DNA from: an uncultured Hyphomicrobium sp.
GTDB taxonomy: Bacteria > Pseudomonadota > Alphaproteobacteria > Rhizobiales > Hyphomicrobiaceae
Direction of reading: 5' to 3'
NCBI RefSeq assembly: GCF_902826555.1
Contig: NZ_CADEFI010000022.1
Coordinates: 1 to 54,602 of the forward strand
DNA: 54,602 bases
A program made the position numbers and the translations under genes. Positions 7,558-16,287 of the stretch are shown in pieces. The stretch's first letter is position 1; the number at the start of each line of letters is the position of its first letter. The notes beneath the pieces were generated by a model that saw only the letters and a list, made by a program, of their open reading frames with translations, searched no databases and had not been told where the DNA came from.

Positions 7558-9687
7558 ATGGGAAGAATTGTCGGCATCGACTTGGGAACAACGAGTTCAC
7601 GTGTTGCGATCCTAAGCGGCAACAGCCCCGTAATCATCGAGAATTCCGAAGGCGAAGGGACGACGCCTTCGACCGTGTCGTTCATGGACAATGGCGACAT
7701 ACTTGTTGGTGAGGCCGCCCGCCGGCAAGCCATCATAAACCACGACGGCACAGTAAACGCAGTGAAGCGCCTCGTCGGCCGTCGCTATGACGACCCGTCG
7801 ATCGAAACGCTGAAGCGAACGGCCTCTTATAAGATCATCCGCAGCGCCAACGGGGACGCCTGGATCGAGATTGATGGCCGGGAATACTCGCCGCAGGAGA
7901 TCTCGTCGCACATCCTGCAAAAGATGCGCACGACGGCCGAGGTCTACCTGGGCGAAACGGTAAATCGCGCGGTTGTAACGCTTCCCGCCTATTTCAACGA
8001 TGCGCAACGACAGGCGACGATCGCCGCAGCGCGTATAGCCGGCTTGGAGGTTGTTCGCACCATTAGCGAACCCACAGCCGCTGCGCTGGCCTACGGCCTC
8101 GACAAGGCGAAGGACCTGAAGATCATCGCCGTCTACGACCTCGGAGGTGGCACATTCGACATCTCGATCCTCGAAATCAGCGATGGTGTCTTTGAGGTAA
8201 AAAGCACCAATGGCGACACCTTTCTAGGCGGCGAGGACTTCGACACAAAGCTCGTCGAGCATTTGGCCGATCAGTTCCGCAAGGAGCATGGGCTGGATCT
8301 CTCCAACGATCGACTTGCGCTTCAGCGTCTCAGGGAAGCTGCAGAAGGCGCCAAGATCAACCTGTCTTCGGCCAACACGACCGCAATCAATTTGCCGTTC
8401 CTCGCTTCGAACGAGTTCGGTCCGCGACACCTGCACACCACCCTCACGAGGAAAGTATTTGAGAGCCTCGTCGCCGGGCTCGTGGACCGTACCGTAGAGA
8501 TCTGCAAGGCTGCCTTGCAGGACTGTAAAATCGACATGGGAGGCGGATCGATCCGGTCCGCAACAGTGGAAGATATTACCGAAGTGGTCCTGATTGGCGG
8601 ATCCACCAGGATCCCATTGGTCACCGAGAAGGTCCACCAGTTCTTCCAGCGCGCCTCCTACAGAAGTCTGAGGCGTGAGGATGCTGTTGCTCTAGGTGCT
8701 GCTGTACAAGCGGCTGTCATGTCTGGCGAGATGAAGGACGTCCTGCTCCTGGACGTGGCCCCATTCTCGCTCGGAATTGCCACCGCAGATGGATCATTCG
8801 TACGCCTCATCGAGCGGAACACGACGATTCCGTCTAAAAGATCGCTGATCTTCTCCACGCACGAGGACAACCAAGAGGCAACGACCATTAGCGTGTTCCA
8901 GGGCGAGCGCCCTCTCGCATCCGACAATGTCCTGATCGGCGAGTTCGTACTGAGTGGAATTCCACCGGCGCCTCGTGGCATCCCTCAACTCGAAGTCACT
9001 TTCGATGTAGACGCGAACAGCGTGCTGCACGTGTTTGCAAGGGACAAGGCATCTGGCAAGGAACAATCAATTCGCGTTCAAACGACGGGAGGCTTGTCGG
9101 ACGAACAGATATCCGCTCTCTCCTCCAAGAGAAAAGGCGAGCCGCCAAAATCATCTGCGGGCTCACCTAACCCTGCGCATCCCGTCCAATCGCCGTCCCA
9201 GCCACCAACGGCCGACACGCCGCAACCTGAGCGGACCAGGACATTATTTGTGAGTTATGCCCGTGAGGATCTGAATTGGGCAGAACGGATTGAAAAAGCG
9301 CTCTCGCCGCTAACGAGAAACAAAAAAATCGAACTCTGGTTTGACCGCAAGATTGAGCCGGGAGAGGCGTGGGAAAAATCTGTGCTCAGCGCGATCGATA
9401 GGTGCGATGGTGCCCTGCTGCTCGTCTCGCCGAGCTTTTTGAACTCCGACTACATCCTGTCGACTGAGCTTCCAAAGCTCTTCGCAGCAAGAGAGCAACG
9501 GGGAATTTTCTTCCTTCCAATCGTGATTAGCTTTTGTCCATACTCGCTCGTTGAGAGCCTCACCCAGTTTCAGATGTTCAACGATCCGGAGCGGCCCTAC
9601 AGCAGTCTGGTCGACTGGCAAGTCGACAAGGAGCTCACAAGGTTGGTGGAAGAAATCGCCACGCGGGCGGGCAAGGGCAAGAAATAG
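7558..9687 (+). CDS. DnaK-type Hsp70 chaperone fused to a C-terminal TIR domain
   Basis: A 709-residue fusion. Residues 1-394 are a full DnaK ATPase: GIDLGTT at 6-12, K70, E171, DLGGGTFD at 194-201 with T199, and GGSTRIP at 347-353. These residues fall at E. coli DnaK numbers, which supports the ATG at 7558 over longer frames. The linker VLLLDV is at 395-400 and a substrate-binding beta domain extends to about 510. The helical lid stops just after GLSDEQIS (about 512-519). A Pro/Ser-rich linker (about 525-560) leads to a TIR_2-type domain from residue 562: [30 protein letters not shown], and STEL with E637 at the expected catalytic position of NAD-cleaving TIRs. No J-protein or GrpE is adjacent. 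GC content and codon use differ from the neighbours. Role in defence is inference; a signalling adaptor is an alternative. Confidence 0.95.
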   Translation: MGRIVGIDLGTTSSRVAILSGNSPVIIENSEGEGTTPSTVSFMDNGDILVGEAARRQAIINHDGTVNAVKRLVGRRYDDPSIETLKRTASYKIIRSANGDAWIEIDGREYSPQEISSHILQKMRTTAEVYLGETVNRAVVTLPAYFNDAQRQATIAAARIAGLEVVRTISEPTAAALAYGLDKAKDLKIIAVYDLGGGTFDISILEISDGVFEVKSTNGDTFLGGEDFDTKLVEHLADQFRKEHGLDLSNDRLALQRLREAAEGAKINLSSANTTAINLPFLASNEFGPRHLHTTLTRKVFESLVAGLVDRTVEICKAALQDCKIDMGGGSIRSATVEDITEVVLIGGSTRIPLVTEKVHQFFQRASYRSLRREDAVALGAAVQAAVMSGEMKDVLLLDVAPFSLGIATADGSFVRLIERNTTIPSKRSLIFSTHEDNQEATTISVFQGERPLASDNVLIGEFVLSGIPPAPRGIPQLEVTFDVDANSVLHVFARDKASGKEQSIRVQTTGGLSDEQISALSSKRKGEPPKSSAGSPNPAHPVQSPSQPPTADTPQPERTRTLFVSYAREDLNWAERIEKALSPLTRNKKIELWFDRKIEPGEAWEKSVLSAIDRCDGALLLVSPSFLNSDYILSTELPKLFAAREQRGIFFLPIVISFCPYSLVESLTQFQMFNDPERPYSSLVDWQVDKELTRLVEEIATRAGKGKK

Positions 9688-9859
9688 CCTCACCATTGCG
9701 CCGGATACGATAAGGCGTGAACCGCGCGCTGAGCGCCCATTTGGTTAAGCAGACGCCGCCGCTTGGCTGCCACGACGGCACTCCCCTAATTTTGCCATGG
9801 TTCAGCCAAAGCTTTCACAATAGTGTTGACCGGTTGAGGAGTGCCCCGGGGAGGCTCCC

Positions 9860-11824
9860 GTGTTTCCTGCACGCCGCTTTGCCGCTGCCGTGACGGCCTC
9901 AGCGCTGATCGTCGGGACGTTTGCCGTCCCGATCGCGCGCGCCGCCGACGCAAAGAACGCCCCCGCCGCCAAGTGCGAGGACGCTGCCGGCATCGCCGTC
10001 ATGGCCTCGCCGATGACGCCCTGGAAGGGCACGCCTCTGCGCGTCGTCTTCACCGCCGAGCAGGCGCTCGATGGCGAGCTGTCGCTGGTTGCTCCCGACG
10101 GGGCCGTCGCCGTCAAGACGCGCGAGCGGCACGGTGGCCCGCCCTATTTCTGGGTTGCCGAGGTCCCATCGCCCGCCGCCGGCACGTGGCAACTGAAGCT
10201 CGCACGCGATGGCGCGGCCGGCGAGTGCAGCACCCTCTCGCGCGACATCGTCGTGGCACGCAAGCAGCCGCCTGGAGCGCAAGCCGCCGCCAAGAGTGTA
10301 TGGCCGGTGCGCGACACCTGGAGCCGCGCCACCGAGAACCTTTACTCCGCTTGGATCGAGCTGCTCTTCGACGCACCGCTCGACGCGGCACCGTCCTGGC
10401 CCGCCCTGCACGAGGTGCTGCGCGATCGCTCGCGCAACGTCCTGTTCAATCATCTCGGCCTGCGCGAGGACGAGAAGGGCCTCATCATCAAGCCCGATTG
10501 TGCGGATCTTCCCTACACCTTGCGCGCCTATTTCGCCTTCAAGATGGGGCTGCCGTTCGGATATGCGAAGTGCACGCGCGGCGGCGCTGGCCAGGCACCG
10601 AGGTGCACCCAGTGGTGGAACATCCAGAACGAGGAGCCGCCACCAGCTCCCCCACCCGACCAGAAGGTCGCCGGGCCCGCGGGCGACTTCCTCGGATTCT
10701 TCGGCTCGCCGTCAGCGGCACCCGCCCCCGCGGCCAAGCTGCCGAAAAAGCCCCCGGGGCTTGTGCCCGGGTTCGGCTACTACATCCGCACAACTGTCGC
10801 CAACGGCGTGCATTCGGGCGCAGGCCGGACGGCGGCCGACGACAACAACACGGACTACTATCCCGTTCCGCTGAAGCAGGAGACACTGCGCCCCGGCACC
10901 GTCTACGCCGATCCCTACGGGCACATTCTGGTGATCGCGAAGCGCATCGCGCAGACGGGCGATGCTGCAGGCGTCATTCTCGCCGTCGACGGACAGCCCG
11001 ACGGCACGGTGGCGCGCAAACGGTTCTGGCGCGGAAACTTCCTCTTCGCTCAGGATCCGGCACTCGGCAGTCCCGGCTTCAAGCGCTTCCGCCCCGTCGT
11101 GCGTGGCGGTGGCAGCTTCAGGCGCTTGACCAACGCCGAAATCGAGAAGAATCCCGAGTACGCCGACTTCTCGCTCGATCAGTCCAAGCTCGCGATCGAG
11201 GATTTCTACGACCGTATGGACGACGTGATGTCGCCGGCACCGCTCGATCCCACCCGCGCCATGAAGGAGGCCATCACGTCGCTTGAGGAGCAGGTGAAGG
11301 CACGCGTGACGTCGGTCGAGAACGGACGCAAGTATCAGACCGGCGGCGGCGGCGAGGTGGCGATGCCGGACGGCGCATCGATCTTCGAAACCACGGGCGC
11401 CTGGGAGGATTTTGCAACGCCGTCCCGCGACCTGCGCCTGTTGATCGCCATCGACGTGGTGCGTGGCTTCCCCGATCGCGTCGCCCGGCGCCCGGAACGC
11501 TACGCGATGCCGCCAGGCAAGAGCGCCTCCGACGTGAAAGCGGAGCTGGGCGCCGTGCTCGCCTCCGAGCTCGGTGAGCGCAAATTCGCTTACATGCGAT
11601 CCGACGGCTCGGAATGGACGCTGACCCTCAAGGACGTGATCGAACGTATCGCGGCGCTCGAGATGGCCTACAACGTCAACGACTGCGTCGAGCTGAGATG
11701 GGGCGCGTCCGAGTCGAGCGACGAGGCGTCGACGTGCAAACGCCGTGCGCCCGACACCCAACGCGGAAAAATGACCGAGTACCGGGCCTGGTTCAACGAG
11801 CGCCGCCGTCCCCCACGCGGATAG
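9860..11824 (+). CDS. large exported protein of unknown function
   Basis: A 654-residue protein starting at GTG 9860, five bases after GGGGAGG. It has a signal peptide (cut near ARA-AD, residue 29), a beta-rich domain at about 35-135 (possibly Ig-like), then a helical segment with LRAYFAFKMGLPFGYAKC. A Pro-rich linker with PPPAPPP follows, then a domain with VYADPYGHILVI. A Cys-bearing helix followed by a YGH strand recalls papain-like or NlpC/P60-like folds, but no full catalytic set can be assigned. The C-terminal part (about 400-650) is Arg/Glu-rich and probably helical. High GC again marks core chromosome after the Hsp70-TIR gene. It is likely a single-gene unit converging with tsaD. Confidence 0.85.
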   Translation: MFPARRFAAAVTASALIVGTFAVPIARAADAKNAPAAKCEDAAGIAVMASPMTPWKGTPLRVVFTAEQALDGELSLVAPDGAVAVKTRERHGGPPYFWVAEVPSPAAGTWQLKLARDGAAGECSTLSRDIVVARKQPPGAQAAAKSVWPVRDTWSRATENLYSAWIELLFDAPLDAAPSWPALHEVLRDRSRNVLFNHLGLREDEKGLIIKPDCADLPYTLRAYFAFKMGLPFGYAKCTRGGAGQAPRCTQWWNIQNEEPPPAPPPDQKVAGPAGDFLGFFGSPSAAPAPAAKLPKKPPGLVPGFGYYIRTTVANGVHSGAGRTAADDNNTDYYPVPLKQETLRPGTVYADPYGHILVIAKRIAQTGDAAGVILAVDGQPDGTVARKRFWRGNFLFAQDPALGSPGFKRFRPVVRGGGSFRRLTNAEIEKNPEYADFSLDQSKLAIEDFYDRMDDVMSPAPLDPTRAMKEAITSLEEQVKARVTSVENGRKYQTGGGGEVAMPDGASIFETTGAWEDFATPSRDLRLLIAIDVVRGFPDRVARRPERYAMPPGKSASDVKAELGAVLASELGERKFAYMRSDGSEWTLTLKDVIERIAALEMAYNVNDCVELRWGASESSDEASTCKRRAPDTQRGKMTEYRAWFNERRRPPRG

Positions 11825-11851
11825 TCGGAGCTGCGGATCGCCGCGCCCCCT

Positions 11852-12859
11852 CTACCACTGGTCCACACGCAAATTCGGCTGCGCGATCGGACGCGGAGCG
11901 GTCTCGAGGGAGAGGTAGTCCCACGCCGCCAACGCGATCATCGCCGCGTTGTCGGTCGACCAGCGCAAAGGCGGGAGGCAAAGTTCAACGCCCATCTCCG
12001 CGCATAACGTCTGAGCGGCCGACCGCAATTGCGGACTCGCCGCCACGCCGCCGACCACGACGAGCGAGCGGCTCGGGTGCGCCGCAAGCGCACGTCGGCT
12101 CTTCTCGATCAGAACGTCCATGCAGGCGTCCACGAACGACGCCGCCAGATCCTCCAGCCGATAGGCGCCATCGAGCGGAAAATATTTGGACATCGCCGAT
12201 TTGAGTCCCGAGAACGAGAAGTCGAGGCCATCGGCGATCATCGGCCTCGGCAGCCTGAGGTGTGACCCATCGCCGGTGGCCGCAAGCCGGTCGACCTTGG
12301 CGCCCGCCGGATAACCGAGACCCATAAGGCGCCCGACCTTGTCGTAGGCTTCACCCACGGAGTCGTCCCGCGTCGAGCCCAGGATGCGCACATCATGCGC
12401 TGTCGCCATGTGAGCGAGAAGCGTATGTCCACCCGAGACGAGAAGAAGGAGCGCCGGAAAGCGAACCCTCTGTTCGTCGAGATCCGCACTCCGCAAATGC
12501 CCCCGGAGATGATTGACGCCGATCACGGGCACGCCCCACCCGAGTCCGACACCGGCAGCAGCATTGAGCCCGACCAGAAGCGGTCCGATCAGACCCGGCC
12601 CGCGCGTGACGCCGATCGCACGCAAGTCCCGCTGAGTGACGCCGGCATCCGCGAGCGCCTTGGTGATGCAGGGGACCATCGCCGTCACGTGCGCGCGGCT
12701 CGCCATCTCTGGAAAGACGCCGCCATGGGCAGCGTGAATTTCGACTTGGCTCACCACGACGGACGAAAGCACGCGCCCCGCTTCATCGACCACCGCTGCG
12801 GCAGTGTCGTCGCACGACGACTCGATCCCCAAGATGACCTGGTCTTTGGATGATGTCAT
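11852..12859 (-). CDS. tsaD: tRNA N6-adenosine threonylcarbamoyltransferase TsaD
   Basis: A 335-residue ASKHA-fold enzyme and last gene of a four-gene t6A operon. It transfers the threonylcarbamoyl group from threonylcarbamoyl-AMP to A37 of ANN-decoding tRNAs, with TsaB and TsaE. Visible motifs are LGIESSCDDTAAAVV at the N-terminus, FPEMASRAH, the metal-binding VNHLRGHL, LLVSGGHT, DDSVGEAYDKVGR and a C-terminal VVVGGVAAS plus DNAAMIA. Length is normal for the family. Its ATG overlaps the tsaC stop by four bases, indicating translational coupling. Confidence 0.97.
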   Translation of the reverse strand: MTSSKDQVILGIESSCDDTAAAVVDEAGRVLSSVVVSQVEIHAAHGGVFPEMASRAHVTAMVPCITKALADAGVTQRDLRAIGVTRGPGLIGPLLVGLNAAAGVGLGWGVPVIGVNHLRGHLRSADLDEQRVRFPALLLLVSGGHTLLAHMATAHDVRILGSTRDDSVGEAYDKVGRLMGLGYPAGAKVDRLAATGDGSHLRLPRPMIADGLDFSFSGLKSAMSKYFPLDGAYRLEDLAASFVDACMDVLIEKSRRALAAHPSRSLVVVGGVAASPQLRSAAQTLCAEMGVELCLPPLRWSTDNAAMIALAAWDYLSLETAPRPIAQPNLRVDQW

Positions 12860-13479
12860 GACAGCAACCGCGCGATCTCCGCTTTCGAAACAGCCCCTTC
12901 CCGTTCGACGACGGGCGGCACGAGGCGACAGTTCACGAGTGTCGAAGGTTGTCCGCCTCCGGCAGCACCTTCGACGATCATATCCGGAGCGTCGCTGAGC
13001 TGATCAAGAATCTCCTCGACGCGATCGGGCGACGCCATCCCGTGCGCGTTCGCGCTCGTCACGAACAGCGGTCCGGTCTGCCGCAGCACCGCCAGCAGAA
13101 AATCATCTCGCGGAATGCGCACCGCCACCTCGTCGCGCGTCCTGAGCCAGTCCGGACGCCCGTGATCAGCAAACCCGAGCGCGATCGTCAGCGGGCCCGG
13201 GACATACTGCGAGGCGAGCAGCGTCCTGGCCGCATCCGTCACCGCCACCCCGAGCGAGGCGAGTTGCCCCGTTTCGGCGACCATCACCGGCAGACGACGC
13301 TCCGGAGACCGCCGCTTCAATTCGAAGAGCCTGTTGACGGCAGCCTCATCCGCGGGAAGCACGGCGAGGCCGAATACGGTGTCCGTCGGCACGAGCACAA
13401 TCCCGCCGTCGCGCAGGCAGCCGGCCACGGCGGCGACGTGCGTGCGATCGACGGTTCTGACTGTGCCACCTTTACTCAT
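12856..13479 (-). CDS. tsaC: L-threonylcarbamoyladenylate synthase (TsaC/YrdC family)
   Basis: A 207-residue short-form YrdC-like enzyme that condenses threonine, bicarbonate and ATP into threonylcarbamoyl-AMP for TsaD. It shows the family core: GGIVLVPTDTVFGLA, ELKRRSPERRLPVMV (K-R..P binding strand), YVPGPLTIAL, VAVRIPRD, TSAN and PSTLV. It lacks the C-terminal Sua5 domain. The ATG at 13479 is chosen; an in-frame GTG at 13515 would overlap the end of tsaB. It overlaps tsaD by four bases. Confidence 0.94.
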   Translation of the reverse strand: MSKGGTVRTVDRTHVAAVAGCLRDGGIVLVPTDTVFGLAVLPADEAAVNRLFELKRRSPERRLPVMVAETGQLASLGVAVTDAARTLLASQYVPGPLTIALGFADHGRPDWLRTRDEVAVRIPRDDFLLAVLRQTGPLFVTSANAHGMASPDRVEEILDQLSDAPDMIVEGAAGGGQPSTLVNCRLVPPVVEREGAVSKAEIARLLS

Positions 13480-13498
13480 CGTACGGCCATCATCTCTT

Positions 13499-14125
13499 TT
13501 ATTGCTGAAATGCACTGATCGGACCTGAAACGATACGGTCCTCGGGAGCGCGCGCCGCGAACGCTATGAGATCATGCACCGCCGGCACGTCAATGTCCGT
13601 CATCAACGCGTCGATACCCGGCAGGGATCTCTGCAGGGAGTCCTTGAGCTTGCCGGCGATCGCAAAACGGCCGCCGAGATCCGCCAGCGCCCGCGACACG
13701 GCATCCAGGCTTCCACTCTCGGTGCGCACGATCCCCGACCCGTCGTAGGCGCCGACCCAGACCTGTCCCTCCGTCGCCCCGCGAATGCAAAGCACCGGCA
13801 TCCCCGTCTCCGCGAACGCTCGCCACCCCATGATCTCGAGAGACGTCAGCGGCACAATGGGCCGGTTGAGGCTGAGCGCCAGGCCGTTTGCGAACGAAAC
13901 GCCGGACCTGACCGCGTTGAGCCCTCCTGGCCCGATATCGACGGCAATGAGATCGATGTCGCGGGGCATCACACCGGCAGCGCCCAGAACCCTCTCGACC
14001 AGCGCCCCGAGGTCGGTGCCCCGCGCCGCCGGCTCCTCCGCCGGGCCGCCGAAGATGGTGCCGTCCCGGGACACGGCGACACCGGGCAGTCGGGACGAGG
14101 TCTCGAGTCCGAGAACCACGGTCAT
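13499..14125 (-). CDS. tsaB: tRNA threonylcarbamoyladenosine biosynthesis protein TsaB
   Basis: A 208-residue inactive ASKHA paralogue of TsaD that acts as its dimerisation platform. Motifs: VLGLETSSRLPGVAV at the start, D.IAVDIGPGGLNAVRSGVSFANGLA, and VPLTSLEIM; the C-terminal half is shorter than in TsaD. The rimI acetyltransferase often found after tsaB is absent, and tsaC follows instead. Its ATG overlaps the tsaE stop by four bases (ATGA), so it is probably coupled to tsaE. Confidence 0.95.
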   Translation of the reverse strand: MTVVLGLETSSRLPGVAVSRDGTIFGGPAEEPAARGTDLGALVERVLGAAGVMPRDIDLIAVDIGPGGLNAVRSGVSFANGLALSLNRPIVPLTSLEIMGWRAFAETGMPVLCIRGATEGQVWVGAYDGSGIVRTESGSLDAVSRALADLGGRFAIAGKLKDSLQRSLPGIDALMTDIDVPAVHDLIAFAARAPEDRIVSGPISAFQQ

Positions 14126-14649
14126 GCGGCCCCCTCGGCGAACGCGGTTTCAATACCTCGCTTCAAGCCGGACCAACCTTGTCCGACGGCTTGCACGCTG
14201 ACATGGCGCTTGAAGGTGTCCCCCTCCACGAAGGCGAGCCGGATCGAGAGCCGTTCGGGATAGTGAGAGCCGACGACATCTCCCCACTCGATGACGATCA
14301 CCCCGTCTTCGCGGTCGTCGTCCAAACCCAGATCCTGATACTCCGCCGCCCCCGAAAGGCGGTAGGCATCCACATGCGTCACCGGCACACGGCCCGCATC
14401 GTAAATGTGCACCAGCGTATACGTCGGACTGGTCACTGCCTCTTGCGAGCCGAGAGCACGCACGAGCGCCTTCACGAAATGCGTCTTGCCGGCGGCAAGC
14501 TCGCCGTCGAGGAGGATGACACTGCCGCCGCGCACATGCTCCGCGACGACGCGCGCGAGGAGATCCGTGTCGTCGGGACCACGCGCCACGAACTCCAATT
14601 GCCAACGCGGGTCGACGGTGTCGCCGCTCTGTTTATTGGGACTTTGCAT
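14122..14649 (-). CDS. tsaE: tRNA threonylcarbamoyladenosine biosynthesis ATPase TsaE
   Basis: A 175-residue P-loop protein and first gene of the operon. Motifs are LLDGELAAGKTHFVKAL (Walker A), SPTYTLVHIYD, VTHVDAYRL and VIVIEWGD. TsaE hydrolyses ATP to reset the TsaB-TsaD complex during t6A synthesis. The start at 14649 gives a normal length. The gap upstream is shared with the divergent efflux genes, so the operon promoter must lie in 14650-14954. Confidence 0.96.
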   Translation of the reverse strand: MQSPNKQSGDTVDPRWQLEFVARGPDDTDLLARVVAEHVRGGSVILLDGELAAGKTHFVKALVRALGSQEAVTSPTYTLVHIYDAGRVPVTHVDAYRLSGAAEYQDLGLDDDREDGVIVIEWGDVVGSHYPERLSIRLAFVEGDTFKRHVSVQAVGQGWSGLKRGIETAFAEGAA

Positions 14650-14954
14650 GGCGAATGACGCCTGCTCGCGAAAAAGGTTGCTCTGATAGGGGGCATCGGG
14701 CGCGACATCGAGTCCGCAGCGGTCAGCGACGGGTCAGCCTGCTTCCGCCTCCACATATGGGGGTTGTCGTCCCCAGTCAATCTGATGCGCCGCCAGCCGC
14801 CGGGACGCGTCCCGCTGCGACACTTCCGTTCGAAAGCCCCTGTTACGTAAAAGTAAAGGACGGAACGGACCCGGCCGTGGCGTTATTGCCTGAACACTTC
14901 CCGCGACGGAGCCGGGGAACGCCACCCGAGCCACACGACAGTTGGTTGGTATCC
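14650..14954. other. divergent promoter region between tsaE and the RND efflux genes
   Basis: A 305-bp gap. TTACGTAA within GTTACGTAAAAGTAA (near 14843-14857) is a palindrome that could serve as an operator, but no regulator gene is adjacent. An upstream extension of the efflux gene through this stretch is open but reads as low-quality protein. Confidence 0.35.
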
Positions 14955-16259
14955 ATGCAGGAACGACCCAGCGAGTCCGGAGTTCTGGCTGCCGAAATGA
15001 AGGGTTCCATCCCTTCCGAGGCGCGAGAAAAAGGACGCCGGCCCACGCGTCCTGAGAGCGCCGCAACGCGCCGCTCCCGGCACTTCGGGTGGCGCGCGGT
15101 CGTGATGCTCCTGCTCGTGACCGCACTCGGCGGCACTTGGGTCTGGCAGCATCCGGATGTCGCCAAGGGAATGTTCTGGCCGGCATCTCCCGGAAAAACG
15201 CCCCAACGCGGCAATGACGCCCAAGCCGCTATTCCCGTTCGCGCGACCACGGTCGGACGCCACGACTTCCCCGTCGAATTGAACGGGCTCGGCACCGTCC
15301 AGGCGTGGAACTCGGTGACCGTACGCAGCCGCGTCGACGGCCAGGTCGAAAAGATCGCCTTCGAGGAAGGCCAGCCCGTAAAAGCCGGGGACGTCCTCGT
15401 CGAGCTCGACGCGCGCCCCTTCCAGGCCGCACTCGATCAGGCTACGGCCAAGATCACGCAGGACCAGGCCACGCTCGCGAGCGCGGAAGCCGATCTCGCA
15501 CGGACGAACGCTCTGGTCGGCCCCGGCTACGCCACCAAGCAACTCCTCGACCAGCAGACCGCGACTGTGAACCAGCTCAAGGCGTTGATCAAAGCCGACG
15601 AGGCGGCGCAGGAGAACGCCAAGGTCAATCTGACCTACACGACCATTCGTGCGCCCATCGGCGGCCGGCTGGGACTGCGCACCATCGACATCGGCAACAT
15701 CGTCCATGCCGCCGATCAGAGCGGCATCGTCACCATTGCCGAGATCCAGCCTATCGCCGTCGTGTTCACGGCCCCCGAAAGCGAGTTCCCTCCCGTCATG
15801 CGAGCCCTCAGCGAGGGACCGCTCGACCTCACGGCATTCTCGAGCGACGGCAAAACGGAGCTGGGGCACGGCAAGCTCGCCATCGTCAACAACGACATCG
15901 ACGTCGCGAGCGGCACCATCCGCCTCAAAGGACGCTTCGAGAACCCGGACAACCAGCTCTGGCCGGGCCTTTCCGTATCGACGCGCCTTCTCGTCTCGAC
16001 GCTGCACGATCGCATCGTCGTGCCCGACATCGCCGTGCAGCGCGGCCCCGCCGGCCTCTTCGCCTACATCGTGAGACCCGACCAGACGGTGGAGAAACGC
16101 GACCTAAAGGTCGGCCAAATCGGCAATGGACTGGCGGTCGTCGAGTCCGGACTTGAGCCGGGCGAGAAAATCGTCACCGCCGGTCACGCGCGCCTGCAGC
16201 CCGGCACACGCGTCGCCGACAGGCCCGATGACGAAAGCAACACCGCCGGGAAACAATAA
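14955..16259 (+). CDS. RND efflux periplasmic adaptor (membrane fusion protein)
   Basis: A 434-residue adaptor subunit. A basic cytoplasmic start (RPTRPESAATRRSRHFGW) precedes one membrane helix (about 53-72). The mature part has the barrel-sandwich/lipoyl halves (VRSRVDGQVEKIAFEEGQPVKAGDVL and TIRAPIGGRLGL), a coiled-coil hairpin between them (about 170-235), then beta-barrel and membrane-proximal domains. It resembles the MdtA type. It couples the inner-membrane pump encoded just downstream to an outer-membrane channel; no channel gene is in the window. The start is uncertain: ATG 14955 or 14997, neither with a strong ribosome site. Confidence 0.93.
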   Translation: MQERPSESGVLAAEMKGSIPSEAREKGRRPTRPESAATRRSRHFGWRAVVMLLLVTALGGTWVWQHPDVAKGMFWPASPGKTPQRGNDAQAAIPVRATTVGRHDFPVELNGLGTVQAWNSVTVRSRVDGQVEKIAFEEGQPVKAGDVLVELDARPFQAALDQATAKITQDQATLASAEADLARTNALVGPGYATKQLLDQQTATVNQLKALIKADEAAQENAKVNLTYTTIRAPIGGRLGLRTIDIGNIVHAADQSGIVTIAEIQPIAVVFTAPESEFPPVMRALSEGPLDLTAFSSDGKTELGHGKLAIVNNDIDVASGTIRLKGRFENPDNQLWPGLSVSTRLLVSTLHDRIVVPDIAVQRGPAGLFAYIVRPDQTVEKRDLKVGQIGNGLAVVESGLEPGEKIVTAGHARLQPGTRVADRPDDESNTAGKQ

Positions 16260-16287
16260 GCAGGCGGCGACCGGAAACGAGCAAGCC

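Noticed and set aside
7558-9240. Calling this gene ordinary dnaK
   Set aside because: The lid is missing, a TIR domain is attached, and the usual dnaJ/grpE neighbours are absent.
9688-9859. A second attachment site or direct repeat of the tRNA 3' end after the Hsp70-TIR gene
   Set aside because: I compared the last 25 bases of the tRNA with this stretch and saw no matching copy, so no integration boundary can be claimed.
10712-11761. A 349-residue minus-strand frame opposite the large exported protein
   Set aside because: Antisense frame with no domain; the plus-strand protein has a signal peptide and ribosome site.
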